Assembly (NCBI RefSeq): GCF_036237275.1
Contig: NZ_CP108352.1
Location: forward strand, 2,542,001-2,606,000
Source of the DNA: Streptomyces sp. NBC_01353
GTDB lineage: Bacteria > Actinomycetota > Actinomycetes > Streptomycetales > Streptomycetaceae
DNA length: 64,000 nucleotides
Direction: 5' to 3'
In this document: in pieces, positions 54,360 to 62,651 of the stretch
Position numbering within the stretch: position 1 is the stretch's first letter
How the letters are laid out: each line of letters starts with the position of its first letter
Program-made: the position numbers and the translations under genes
Notes under the pieces: generated by a model
Databases searched by the model: none
What the model saw: only the letters and a program-made list of their open reading frames with translations
Told to the model about the DNA's origin: nothing

Positions 54360-55181
54360 CTATTCTTCCACGGCGCCGGGCCTGCGCCAAAATCGGCCGC
54401 CGGGCTCCGGGGCCCAGCCCATCATGGAGAGGATCTCCCGGTCCTTCTTGTCGAAGGCAGCGGGGTCGCAGCGTTCGATCAGGTCGGGCCGGTTCGCCGC
54501 CGTGCGGCGGAAGGCCTCGTCGCGGCGCCAGCGCGCGATCTTCCCGTGGTGCCCGCTGAGGAGTACGTCGGGGATGGCGCGGCCGCGCCATTCGGGGGGC
54601 TTGGTGTAGACGGGGCCTTCGAGGAGGTTGGCCATGGCCCCGGGGGCGAAGGAGTCGTCGCGGTGGGACTCGGCGTTGCCGAGGACGCCGGGCAGCAGTC
54701 GGGCCACCGCTTCGGTGATCACCAGGACCGCGGCCTCCCCGCCGGCGAGGACGTAGTCGCCGATGGAGACCTCGTACACCGGGATGCGGGTGGCGTACTC
54801 GTCCATGACGCGCCGGTCGATGCCCTCGTAGCGGGCCGGCGTGAAGATCAGCCAGGGGCGCTCGGAGAGCTCGACGGCGAGTTCCTGGGTGAAGGGGCGT
54901 CCGCTGGGTGTGGGGACGACCAGGGCGGGGCCGTGGGCGCCCGCCTCGAAGCCGTCGGCGAGGGTCTGATCGAGGGCGTCGCCCCAGGGCTCGGTCTTCA
55001 TGACCATGCCGGGGCCGCCGCCGTAGGGGGTGTCGTCGACCGTGTTGTGCCGGTCGTAGGTCCACTCCCTCAGGTGGTGGACGTGGACGTCGAGCTGTCC
55101 ACGCGCGCGTGCCTTGCCGACCAGGGAGACGTTCAGCGGTTCCAGGTACTCGGGGAAGATCGTGACGACGTCGAGCCTCAT
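54360..55181 (-). CDS. trmD: tRNA (guanine-37-N1)-methyltransferase
   Basis: A 273-residue SPOUT methyltransferase. Visible: [31 protein letters not shown], the trefoil-knot [30 protein letters not shown] and [14 protein letters not shown]. It methylates G37 of tRNAs to prevent frameshifting. Its ATG overlaps the rimM stop (ATGA). Confidence 0.95.
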   Translation of the reverse strand: MRLDVVTIFPEYLEPLNVSLVGKARARGQLDVHVHHLREWTYDRHNTVDDTPYGGGPGMVMKTEPWGDALDQTLADGFEAGAHGPALVVPTPSGRPFTQELAVELSERPWLIFTPARYEGIDRRVMDEYATRIPVYEVSIGDYVLAGGEAAVLVITEAVARLLPGVLGNAESHRDDSFAPGAMANLLEGPVYTKPPEWRGRAIPDVLLSGHHGKIARWRRDEAFRRTAANRPDLIERCDPAAFDKKDREILSMMGWAPEPGGRFWRRPGAVEE

Positions 55182-55783
55182 GCGCCGGCGTCCCCGGAAG
55201 AGCCCTTGTCCCTGGATGCGTCCTCGGAGGAGTCCCGAGCGGAGTCCTCGTCCCGGGAGGAGACGATCTCGGCGCGGTCGTCGATGAGACCGGGCGGCGG
55301 GTTGATGACGGCCTGCTGCTTCTCCAGGTCGATGTCGGTGACGATCTCCTCGACGAAGGGGATCATCAGCTCGGTGCCGTCGGGGCGCTCGACGATGAAG
55401 AGGTCCTGGGACGGCAGGTGGGTGATCTCGGTGATCCGGCCGATCTCGGTGCCGTCCGCGAGTACGACGTCCAGGTCCATGAGCTGGTGGTCGTAGTACT
55501 CGTCCTCGCCCTCCGGCATCTCCTCGGGGTCGACGTCGGCGATCAGCAGGGTGTTGCGCAGGGCCTCGGCCGCGCTGCGGTCGCGTACGCCCTCGAAGCG
55601 GAGCAGCAGCCGTCCGCTGTGCACTCGGCCGGTCTCGATGGTCAAGGGCCCTGTGGAGGCCGGATCGGTGAGCAGGACCGCTCCGGGGCTGAGCCTCAGC
55701 TCGGGCTCGTCCGTCCGTACCTCGACGGTGACCTCGCCCTTGATGCCATGGGCGCGGCCGACCCGCGCGACTACCAGCTGCAC
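55178..55783 (-). CDS. rimM: 16S rRNA processing protein RimM
   Basis: A 201-residue RimM that assists 30S head assembly with S19. The N-terminal [19 protein letters not shown] and the PRC-barrel [18 protein letters not shown] are typical. The last 25 residues are a charged, Ser/Asp-rich tail. Gene order rpsP-khpA-rimM-trmD-rplS is the conserved operon. Confidence 0.93.
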   Translation of the reverse strand: MQLVVARVGRAHGIKGEVTVEVRTDEPELRLSPGAVLLTDPASTGPLTIETGRVHSGRLLLRFEGVRDRSAAEALRNTLLIADVDPEEMPEGEDEYYDHQLMDLDVVLADGTEIGRITEITHLPSQDLFIVERPDGTELMIPFVEEIVTDIDLEKQQAVINPPPGLIDDRAEIVSSRDEDSARDSSEDASRDKGSSGDAGA

Positions 55784-55867
55784 GACTTCATTCTCTCCTG
55801 TCCGACGACGACGGGCCGGGGTGGACCCGAAGGCCCTCCCCGGCCCGTGCCGGTGTGTCCAACTTGC

Positions 55868-56107
55868 TCAGCGGACCTGGTCCACGTCGACGAGGTCGAC
55901 ACGGATGCCACGGCCGCCGATGGCGCCCACGACGGTACGCAGCGCACGCGCGGTGCGGCCGTTGCGGCCGATCACCTTGCCGAGGTCGTCGGGGTGGACC
56001 CGGACCTCGAGCACGCGGCCACGGCGCAGGTTGCGCGAGGCGACCTGCACTTCGTCAGGGTTGTCGACGATGCCCTTCACGAGGTGCTCGAGAGCCTCCT
56101 CGAGCAC
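55868..56107 (-). CDS. khpA: KH-domain RNA-binding protein KhpA
   Basis: A 79-residue KH protein with the GKVIGRNGRTARALR loop (GxxG). Homologues bind RNA with KhpB/Jag and influence cell-wall growth. GTG 56107 begins two bases after the rpsP stop, so the two are coupled. Confidence 0.93.
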   Translation of the reverse strand: MLEEALEHLVKGIVDNPDEVQVASRNLRRGRVLEVRVHPDDLGKVIGRNGRTARALRTVVGAIGGRGIRVDLVDVDQVR

Positions 56108-56109
56108 GA

Positions 56110-56550
56110 TCAGGCCTCGGTCGACTCGGTGGACGTGGCCTCGGCCTCGTCCGCCTTCTTGTCGGCCTTCTTCGCCTTCGGGGTGATGGCCTCACCCTTG
56201 GCGTCGTCGCCCTCGAGGGTCTTGGCGAACGCGTCGAAGGAGGCGCGCTTGTCTTCCTTCGTCGCCGGCTGCAGCAGCGGCGCCGGGGCCGGCAGGCCCT
56301 TGTGCTTCTGCCAGTCGCCGGTGAGCTTCAGGATGGCGAGGACCGGCTCGGTCGGCTGGGCGCCGACGGACAGCCAGTACTGCGCGCGGTCCGAGTCGAC
56401 CTCGATCTTCGACGGGTTGTACGTCGGGTGGTACAGACCGATCTCCTCGATCGCACGACCGTCCCGGCGGGTGCGGGAGTCGGCGACGACGATGCGGTAG
56501 TGCGGCTGGCGAATCTTGCCGAGGCGCTTGAGCTTGATCTTGACTGCCAC
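56110..56550 (-). CDS. rpsP: 30S ribosomal protein S16
   Basis: A 146-residue S16. Core: [50 protein letters not shown]-terminal Lys/Ala/Glu-rich extension (residues 95-146) is an actinobacterial feature. GTG 56550 follows AGGAGA. It is the first gene of the rpsP-rplS operon. Confidence 0.94.
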   Translation of the reverse strand: MAVKIKLKRLGKIRQPHYRIVVADSRTRRDGRAIEEIGLYHPTYNPSKIEVDSDRAQYWLSVGAQPTEPVLAILKLTGDWQKHKGLPAPAPLLQPATKEDKRASFDAFAKTLEGDDAKGEAITPKAKKADKKADEAEATSTESTEA

Positions 56551-56686
56551 TGGAGTGGTGTCTCCTGGTCTTGACGTGGTTGGGCACATGAGATGCCACG
56601 TGGGGTTGCGGTACTCGGGTGCCCGATGGACGCGTCAGCCGGAGGAGAGAGGGGTCCTGTGCGACTGTCGAGTACAGCTAGCCATT

Positions 56687-56706
56687 GTGCCACATGCCTG
56701 TGGCAC
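56687..56706 (-). terminator. Stem-loop after the SprT-like gene
   Basis: A perfect 7-bp stem (GTGCCAC/GTGGCAC) with a six-base loop lies 25-44 bases past the stop of the SprT-like gene and upstream of the rpsP promoter region. Confidence 0.55.
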
Positions 56707-56730
56707 GCCGGACCGGGCGCACACTCCGGC

Positions 56731-57387
56731 TCAGCTCGCCGCTCCGACCGTTTCCGGGATACGGAAGGGCTTGCCGCAGCCGCCACAGACGATGGGCGCC
56801 TGGGCGAGGACGGACGGGACCACGCGGACGTTGCGGCCGCAGTCGCAGACGGCCTTCACGCGGACGCCGCCGCCTGAGGAGCCGTGGCGCGCGGCCGGGC
56901 CGCGGAAGGAGCGCTTGGTGTCCGCGGCCGTCGCGACGGTGTGGGCCTTGAGGGCGCGCTGGAGCCGCTCCATCGTGGGCCGGTACCGCCGCTTCGCCTC
57001 GGGGTTGAGCGTGACCAGGGAGAAGCCGCTGCTGGCGTGCGGCTCCTCGGGGTGGTCGAGGCCCATCTCCTCGGCGATGGCCAGGAATCTGCGGTTGTGG
57101 TAGCGGCCGGCGCGTGAGGTGTCGCGGACTCCTCGGGCGGCGGCGATGCCGTGGACTGCCTCGTGGAGCAGTCGCTCGAAGGAGAGCTCGGCGCCGCAGG
57201 CGGACGAGGACTCTCCGATCAGGGACTCGGGCGCGGCAAGATCCGGCAGTTCGGGGTGGTGCCGCTGAATGTCGGCCCACGCCTGTGCCAGCTCTGCGGC
57301 GAGAACAGGTGGTGTCGTGCTCACGTCGCGTACAACGAGCCGAAGTGCTCCCGGGTTCCATTCCGGGGCATCCCAAATAATTTGCAC
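56731..57387 (-). CDS. SprT-like zinc-binding protein
   Basis: Up to 218 residues. HEAVH (75-79) is a gluzincin-type zinc motif, with a possible third ligand H97 in GRYHNRRFLAIAEEMG, as in SprT proteins. The C-terminus has a zinc ribbon (CDCG...CGGCG). SprT relatives repair DNA-protein crosslinks or act in proteostasis; the bacterial role is unclear. Start is uncertain: GTG 57387 or GTG 57324, both without a clear ribosome site. Confidence 0.75.
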   Translation of the reverse strand: MQIIWDAPEWNPGALRLVVRDVSTTPPVLAAELAQAWADIQRHHPELPDLAAPESLIGESSSACGAELSFERLLHEAVHGIAAARGVRDTSRAGRYHNRRFLAIAEEMGLDHPEEPHASSGFSLVTLNPEAKRRYRPTMERLQRALKAHTVATAADTKRSFRGPAARHGSSGGGVRVKAVCDCGRNVRVVPSVLAQAPIVCGGCGKPFRIPETVGAAS

Positions 57388-57713
57388 GTACCCGTCAGTT
57401 GCCGTTCATGCGTCCGGACGAGGGTCAGTGCGCCGATCTGTGGAGAAGGCTCGCAGGTCGCGGCAAGGTGGTGCGTAGTGGCGCATACGTCGGCGTGTAT
57501 GCGGGGGCGTTCGTGCCCCGGGGGCCGACGCGGCCCGATGCGGGGACAGTACCGGGTCCGGATGCAAGGCGGCGCACCGGCCCTGCGCCGAAGGGGAAGT
57601 GGTCCGGTGCGAGCACTGGACGCGGGGACGGATGCGCAGTTCCCTGACATACGGGGGGATGCGGGCGCACGTACACGGGGGCTGTCGACCAGGCACTGAT
57701 TGGGGCGCTTTCC
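57388..57713. other. Divergent intergenic region, no gene seen
   Basis: The 326 bases between the SprT-like gene and the methyltransferase must hold both promoters. A short open frame (57399-57647, plus) has no coding-like composition or ribosome site and I do not count it. Confidence 0.6.
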
Positions 57714-58463
57714 ATGACACCTACGCTCGTCCGGCACGATCCCGCGCGCGACTGGGCCGAGATCCAGGAGCGCATGCTCGTGCCGCTCTACGAGGCGGTG
57801 TACGACCGCCTCGACGTGGGCCGCGGCTCGCGGGTTCTGGGGCTCGGTTGCGGTTCGGGGCTCGCGCTTCTGATGGCGGCCTCCCGGGGGGCCACGGCCA
57901 CTGGCGTGGACCGGGACCACGCGCGCGTGGAGCTGGCCAGAGAGCGGCTGCCGGAGGGTTCGGGGCACGCGGTGGTCGAGGGGGACCCGGCCGACGCGTC
58001 GGCCGCCGGGGGCGCACCGTACGACGTGATCACGGCCTTCCATGCCTCGGCGGGGCTCGGCCGGGCGCTGGCGGACGTCACTCCTCTGGCGCAACAGGGC
58101 ACGGCGATCGTGCTCGCGGGCTGGGGGCCGCCCGAGCGGTGTGCGACGGCGTCGGTGCTGCGGGTCGCCGCCCGGCTGACGGGCTGGCGGCCGGCGCTCC
58201 GTGACGACCTGGAGGAGGTGGTGGCGCGGGCCGGTCTGAAGCCGGACGGTTCGGGTCGGGTGTCGTGCCCGTTCGGGTACGCGGACCAGGACAGTGCGGT
58301 GCGGGGGCTGCTGTCGACGGGCGAGTTCGACGCGGCGGTCCGGGCTACGGATCCGTCCCAGGTCGAGAAGGAGATCACGGAGGCGCTGGATCCGTATGTC
58401 CGCCGGGACGGGACGGTGTGGATGCCGAACGTCTTCCGCTACCTGATCGCCCGCGTGCCGTAG
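57714..58463 (+). CDS. SAM-dependent methyltransferase (class I)
   Basis: A 249-residue protein. Motif I VLGLGCGSGLAL (about 42-53), acidic GVDRD at strand 2 end and a VITAFHAS strand 4 fit the methyltransferase fold. The substrate is unknown. Its 5' end has TTTCC before ATG and no strong ribosome site. It is followed by the tandem-repeat cluster. Confidence 0.8.
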   Translation: MTPTLVRHDPARDWAEIQERMLVPLYEAVYDRLDVGRGSRVLGLGCGSGLALLMAASRGATATGVDRDHARVELARERLPEGSGHAVVEGDPADASAAGGAPYDVITAFHASAGLGRALADVTPLAQQGTAIVLAGWGPPERCATASVLRVAARLTGWRPALRDDLEEVVARAGLKPDGSGRVSCPFGYADQDSAVRGLLSTGEFDAAVRATDPSQVEKEITEALDPYVRRDGTVWMPNVFRYLIARVP

Positions 58464-58501
58464 CCGGCACGCACCGAGGCCGGTCAGGTCGCCAGCGCGC
58501 C

Positions 58502-58551
58502 TGGCGCCGGGCGGACCCGGTGCCCCGCGTGGCGCCGGGCGGACCCGGTGC
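58502..58551. repeat. Direct repeat, 22 bases, two copies (period 28)
   Basis: TGGCGCCGGGCGGACCCGGT (plus GC) occurs at 58502-58523 and again at 58530-58551, separated by six bases. It abuts the 79-bp repeat array. Confidence 0.9.
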
Positions 58552-58789
58552 GGTGTGGCTCGGCCGCATGGGCATCCGTCCCTCACCCGACGTGGTCGGT
58601 GCGTACGGCACGCGTGCGCGGCCCGTGAGCGGTGTGGCTCGGCCGCATGGGCATCCGTCCCTCACCCGACGTGGTCGGTGCGTTCGGCACGCGTGCGCGG
58701 CCCGTGAGCGGTGTGGCTCGGCCGCATGGGCATCCGTCCCTCACCCGACGTGGTCGGTGCGCTTCGGCACGCGTGCGCGGCCCGTGGCC
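58552..58789. repeat. Tandem repeat, about 79 bp, three copies
   Basis: Copies begin at 58552, 58631 and 58710 and differ at one base (copies 1 and 2) and by one inserted base plus end changes (copy 3). Each unit starts GGTGTGGCTCGGCCGCATGG and contains the 10-bp palindrome GCACGCGTGC. No coding frame is maintained through the unit (79 is not a multiple of three), so it is noncoding. Confidence 0.95.
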
Positions 58790-58815
58790 GGCGCGTAGCG
58801 GCGGTGTGAGTCCGG

Positions 58816-58884
58816 TTCGACGGGTCCGGGCGGCGTGACCGCTTCGACCGGTCCGGGCGGCGTGAGCCCGCCTCGACCGGTCCG
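58816..58884. repeat. Short degenerate tandem repeat (period 27-29)
   Basis: TCGACSGGTCCGGGCGGCGT is seen at 58816-58838, 58843-58865 and as a partial copy at 58873-58884. It lies just beyond the 79-bp array, before the ftsH stop. Confidence 0.8.
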
Positions 58885-58926
58885 ACAGCGTGCGGCAGAC
58901 GGCACGACCCGCGCCCGCCCGGGCGC

Positions 58927-60852
58927 CTACGTCTCCTTCGTCAGGCGTGTGATGCCGGCCGCGCGGTAGGCGGCGTCCTCCTCCAGGGTTTCGTTGGCCA
59001 GGAGGGCGGTTGCGAGGGCGTCGAGTTTGTCGCGGTTCTCGCGGAGTTGGCGGATGGCGCTCTCGTAGCACTCGTCGACGATCCGGCGCATCTCGTCGGC
59101 GACCATGTCGAGCGTCGCGGGGGCCGCCGAGAGGCCGTACGCCTGTTGGGCGTCGCCGGGGATGGCGGTGAGGCGGCCGACGCGTTCGCTCATGCCCCAG
59201 CGGCCGGCCATGCCGCGGGCGATGTTGGTGACCTGTTCCAGGTCGCTCTCGGCGCCGGTGGTGATGACTCCGAAGACGACCTGTTCGGCGGCCATTCCGC
59301 CGAGCGCGCCGATGATCCGGCCGCGCAGGTACTCCTCGGTGTACGCGTACTTGTCGGAGTCGGGCGTCGAGAGGGTGACGCCGAGGGCGCGGCCGCGCGG
59401 CACGATGGTGATCTTGCGGACCGGGTCGGCGCCGGGCTGGAGCATTCCGAGGAGGGCGTGGCCGCTTTCGTGGTAGGCGGTGCGGCGGCGCTCCTCCTCC
59501 GGCATGACGAGGGGTCGTTCGGCGCCGAGCTGGACCTTTTCCAGGGCGTCGGAGATGTCGGACCGAGTGACGGTCTTCTGTTGTCGTTTGACGGCGAGGA
59601 GGGCGGCCTCGTTGGCGAGGTTGGCGAGTTCGGCGCCGGTCATGCCGGGGGTGGTGCGGGCGACCTGGACCAGATCGACGTCCTGGGCGAGGGGGATCTC
59701 GCGGGTGTGGATCTTGAGGATGGCCTCGCGGCCTCCGCGGTCGGGCGGGTTGACGTGGACGATGCGGTCGAAGCGGCCGGGCCGGGTGAGCGCGGGGTCC
59801 AGGACGTCGGCGCGGTTGGTGGCGGCGAGGACGATGACGCCTTCGGAGCCGGTGAAGCCGTCCATCTCGGTGAGGATCTGGTTGAGGGTCTGCTCGCGTT
59901 CGTCGTGGCCGCCCATGCCCGAGCCGCCTCCGCGGGCGCGCCCGATGGTGTCGATCTCGTCGATGAAGATGATCGCGGGGGCGACTTTGCGGGCCTCGGC
60001 GAAGAGTTCACGTACGCGGGAGGCGCCGACGCCGACGATCATCTCGATGAACTCGGACGCGGAGGCGGAGAAGAAGGGCACTCCCGCCTCGCCGGCGACG
60101 GCTCGTGCGAGGAGAGTCTTTCCGGTTCCGGGCGGGCCGGCGAGGAGGACGCCGCGCGGCATCTTGGCGCCCATGTCGCGGTAGGCGGTGGGGTTCTTGA
60201 GGAAGTCGACGACGTCGTTGAGTTCGCCCTCGACCTCGTCGATGCCGGCGACGTCGTCGAAGGTGGTGCGTGTGGCGCCGGGTTCGAGCTCGACGGGCTT
60301 GGGTGGGGCCTTGCGTCCGAGCATTCCGCCCGCGCCGCCGAGGCCGGAGCTCATGCGGCGGGCGATGAAGATCCACAGGACGACGAGCAGCAGCATCGGT
60401 GCGAGCGAGATGAGCAGGTTGGCGAGGAAGCTGCGTTCCTGGACGACGGGCTCGGCGGTGACGGTGACGCCTTTTGCGGTCAGTTCGTCCCAGAGGTTGT
60501 CGTCGGCGAACGCGGGCCGCTGGGTGACGAACTTGGTGTAATCGCCCTTGTCGCCGTTGGGCAGGGGCTGTTCGTTCTTGAGCTCGCCCTGGATGGCGTC
60601 GCCCTTGGAGTAGATCTTGGTGACGTTGCCGGCCGTGACCTGCTTGCTGAACTCGGTGTACGAGATCGTCGGCTCGTCGCCCCGGTTGAAGAACGACAGG
60701 ACGAGGTTGGCGATCAGGTAGACGACCAAGGCGGTGAGGATGAGCCCTCCCCAGCCGCCGGGCATCTTCCGCTTCGGCGGTGCGGGCGGCGGGGCGCCTT
60801 CCGAGCGCCAGGGCTGGTCGGTCCGGTCGCGAGGGGGTACGGGGTTGGCCAC
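58927..60852 (-). CDS. ftsH: ATP-dependent zinc metalloprotease FtsH
   Basis: A 641-residue membrane AAA protease. Two N-terminal helices (about 35-55 and 145-165) flank an external domain. The AAA module has Walker A GPPGTGKT, Walker B IIFIDEID and the second region of homology ([15 protein letters not shown]). The protease domain has HESGH ([13 protein letters not shown]) and the third ligand Asp in GAESDLEQ. The gene ends with a charged C-terminus. It is followed by the repeat cluster. Streptomyces usually have a second ftsH elsewhere. Confidence 0.93.
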   Translation of the reverse strand: MANPVPPRDRTDQPWRSEGAPPPAPPKRKMPGGWGGLILTALVVYLIANLVLSFFNRGDEPTISYTEFSKQVTAGNVTKIYSKGDAIQGELKNEQPLPNGDKGDYTKFVTQRPAFADDNLWDELTAKGVTVTAEPVVQERSFLANLLISLAPMLLLVVLWIFIARRMSSGLGGAGGMLGRKAPPKPVELEPGATRTTFDDVAGIDEVEGELNDVVDFLKNPTAYRDMGAKMPRGVLLAGPPGTGKTLLARAVAGEAGVPFFSASASEFIEMIVGVGASRVRELFAEARKVAPAIIFIDEIDTIGRARGGGSGMGGHDEREQTLNQILTEMDGFTGSEGVIVLAATNRADVLDPALTRPGRFDRIVHVNPPDRGGREAILKIHTREIPLAQDVDLVQVARTTPGMTGAELANLANEAALLAVKRQQKTVTRSDISDALEKVQLGAERPLVMPEEERRRTAYHESGHALLGMLQPGADPVRKITIVPRGRALGVTLSTPDSDKYAYTEEYLRGRIIGALGGMAAEQVVFGVITTGAESDLEQVTNIARGMAGRWGMSERVGRLTAIPGDAQQAYGLSAAPATLDMVADEMRRIVDECYESAIRQLRENRDKLDALATALLANETLEEDAAYRAAGITRLTKET

Positions 60853-60934
60853 GCTGCTCTCCTCAAGCCGACGTCAGGCCTCATTATTCGAGAACCGGAT
60901 CAATGCGGCATTGCGGGCATGGCGTGGGGATGAA

Positions 60935-60973
60935 AAGGGGCCCGGGGCGGTTTCGCACCGCCCCGGGCCCCTT
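60935..60973 (-). terminator. Terminator after ffh
   Basis: A perfect 16-bp stem (60935-60950 with 60958-60973) around a seven-base loop lies 13 bases after the ffh stop, and on the minus strand it is followed by TTTT. This is the most classical intrinsic terminator in the window. Confidence 0.85.
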
Positions 60974-60985
60974 CTCGTACGACTG

Positions 60986-62539
60986 TCAGCCCATGAACTT
61001 CTTGAACTCGTCGGGGAGCTCGAAGTCCTGCGGGCCCTGCCCGGCCGCCGGGAGGCCGAACGCGCCGCCCTGCTGGCCCTGCTCACGGCGGGCCGCGGCG
61101 GCCTCCTCCTCGGCCTTGCGCTTCATCGGGTTGCCGCTCTTGCGCTTGCCCTTGGCCTGCTTGACCTGCTTCTTCTGCCGGCCGGGGCCGCCACCCATGC
61201 CGGGCATCCCGGGCATGCCCGGCATTCCGCCGCCCTGGGCCATGCGGGACATCATCTTGCGGGCCTCGAAGAACCGCTCGACCAGGCCCTTGACCGCGCT
61301 GACCTCGACGCCCGAACCCTTGGCGATACGGGCGCGGCGCGAGCCGTTGATGATGGTCGGGTCGTGGCGCTCGCCCGGGGTCATCGACTTGATGATCGCG
61401 GCCGTGCGGTCGACGTCCCGCTCGTCGATGTTGTTGATCTGCTCCTTCATCTGCGCCATGCCGGGCAGCATTCCGAGGAGCTTGCTGATGGAGCCCATCT
61501 TGCGGACCTGCTCCATCTGGGCCAGGAAGTCGTCGAGCGTGAACTCCTGCCCCTTCTTGGACGCCAGCTTGGAGGCCATCTTGGCGGCCTCTTCCTGGCT
61601 GAAGGTCTGCTCGGCCTTCTCGATCAGGGAGAGCATGTCGCCCATGCCGAGGATGCGGGACGCCATGCGGTCCGGGTGGAACGCGTCGAACTCGTCCAGC
61701 TTCTCGCCGTTGGAGGCGAACATGATCTGGCGGCCGGTGACGTGCGCGATGGAGAGCGCGGCACCGCCTCGGGCGTCGCCGTCGAGCTTGGAGAGCACGA
61801 CGCCGTCGAAGCCGACGCCGTCACGGAAGGCCTCGGCGGTGTTGACCGCGTCCTGACCGATCATGGCGTCGACGACGAAGAGGACCTCGTCGGGGCTGAC
61901 GGCGTCGCGGATGTCCGCGGCCTGCTGCATCAGCTCCTGGTCGATACCGAGGCGGCCGGCGGTGTCGACGATGACGACGTCGTACATCTTGGTCCGCGCG
62001 TACTCGATCGAGTCCTTCGCGACCTGGACCGGGTCACCGACGCCGTTGCCCGGCTGCGGGCCGTAGAACGCCACGCCCGCGCGCTCGGCGACGACGCCGA
62101 GCTGGGTGACGGCGTTGGGGCGCTGGAGGTCACAGGCGACGAGCAGCGGGGAGTGGCCCTGCGCCTTGAGCCAGAGACCGAGCTTTCCGGCGAGGGTGGT
62201 CTTACCGGCACCCTGGAGACCGGCGAGCATGATCACGGTCGGCGCGGTCTTGGCGAACCGCAGGCGCCGGGTCTCGCCGCCGAGGATGCCGATGAGCTCC
62301 TCGTTGACGATCTTGATGACCTGCTGGGCGGGGTTCAGCGCCTGGGAGACCTCGGCGCCGGCGGACCGCTCCTTGACCTGCTTGATGAACGCCCGGACGA
62401 CGGGCAGGGCGACGTCCGCCTCGAGGAGGGCGATACGGATCTCGCGCGCGGTGGCGTCGATGTCCGCCTCGGACAGGCGCCCCTTGCCCCGGAGATTCTT
62501 GAATGTCGCTGCAAGGCGGTCGGAGAGGGTATCGAACAC
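60986..62539 (-). CDS. ffh: Signal recognition particle protein Ffh
   Basis: A 517-residue SRP54 GTPase. G1 GLQGAGKTT, G3 DTAGRLGID, G4 SKLDGDARGG, and the M domain with a Met/Gly-rich segment (MAQGGGMPGMPGMPGMGGGP) that binds signal peptides and 4.5S RNA. GTG 62539 begins FDTLSDRLAATFKNLRG. It is upstream of ftsH on the same strand and downstream of glnD. Confidence 0.95.
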   Translation of the reverse strand: MFDTLSDRLAATFKNLRGKGRLSEADIDATAREIRIALLEADVALPVVRAFIKQVKERSAGAEVSQALNPAQQVIKIVNEELIGILGGETRRLRFAKTAPTVIMLAGLQGAGKTTLAGKLGLWLKAQGHSPLLVACDLQRPNAVTQLGVVAERAGVAFYGPQPGNGVGDPVQVAKDSIEYARTKMYDVVIVDTAGRLGIDQELMQQAADIRDAVSPDEVLFVVDAMIGQDAVNTAEAFRDGVGFDGVVLSKLDGDARGGAALSIAHVTGRQIMFASNGEKLDEFDAFHPDRMASRILGMGDMLSLIEKAEQTFSQEEAAKMASKLASKKGQEFTLDDFLAQMEQVRKMGSISKLLGMLPGMAQMKEQINNIDERDVDRTAAIIKSMTPGERHDPTIINGSRRARIAKGSGVEVSAVKGLVERFFEARKMMSRMAQGGGMPGMPGMPGMGGGPGRQKKQVKQAKGKRKSGNPMKRKAEEEAAAARREQGQQGGAFGLPAAGQGPQDFELPDEFKKFMG

Positions 62540-62614
62540 GGCGGTCGCGGATCCTCGGTGTCGGGGGCGGGCGGACGGATTGCCCTCCAGGGTATCTGCC
62601 CGGTCGAAGTGTGT

Positions 62615-62642
62615 GCCCCCGCCCGTCGAAACGGGCGGGGGC
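62615..62642 (-). terminator. Terminator after glnD
   Basis: A perfect 12-bp stem with a CGAA tetraloop (62615-62626 with 62631-62642) lies 10 bases beyond the glnD stop. Confidence 0.8.
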
Positions 62643-62651
62643 GGGACGCTC

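Noticed and set aside
58502-58884. CRISPR array
   Set aside because: Units are directly adjacent with no unique spacers, period 79 bp, and no cas genes are present.
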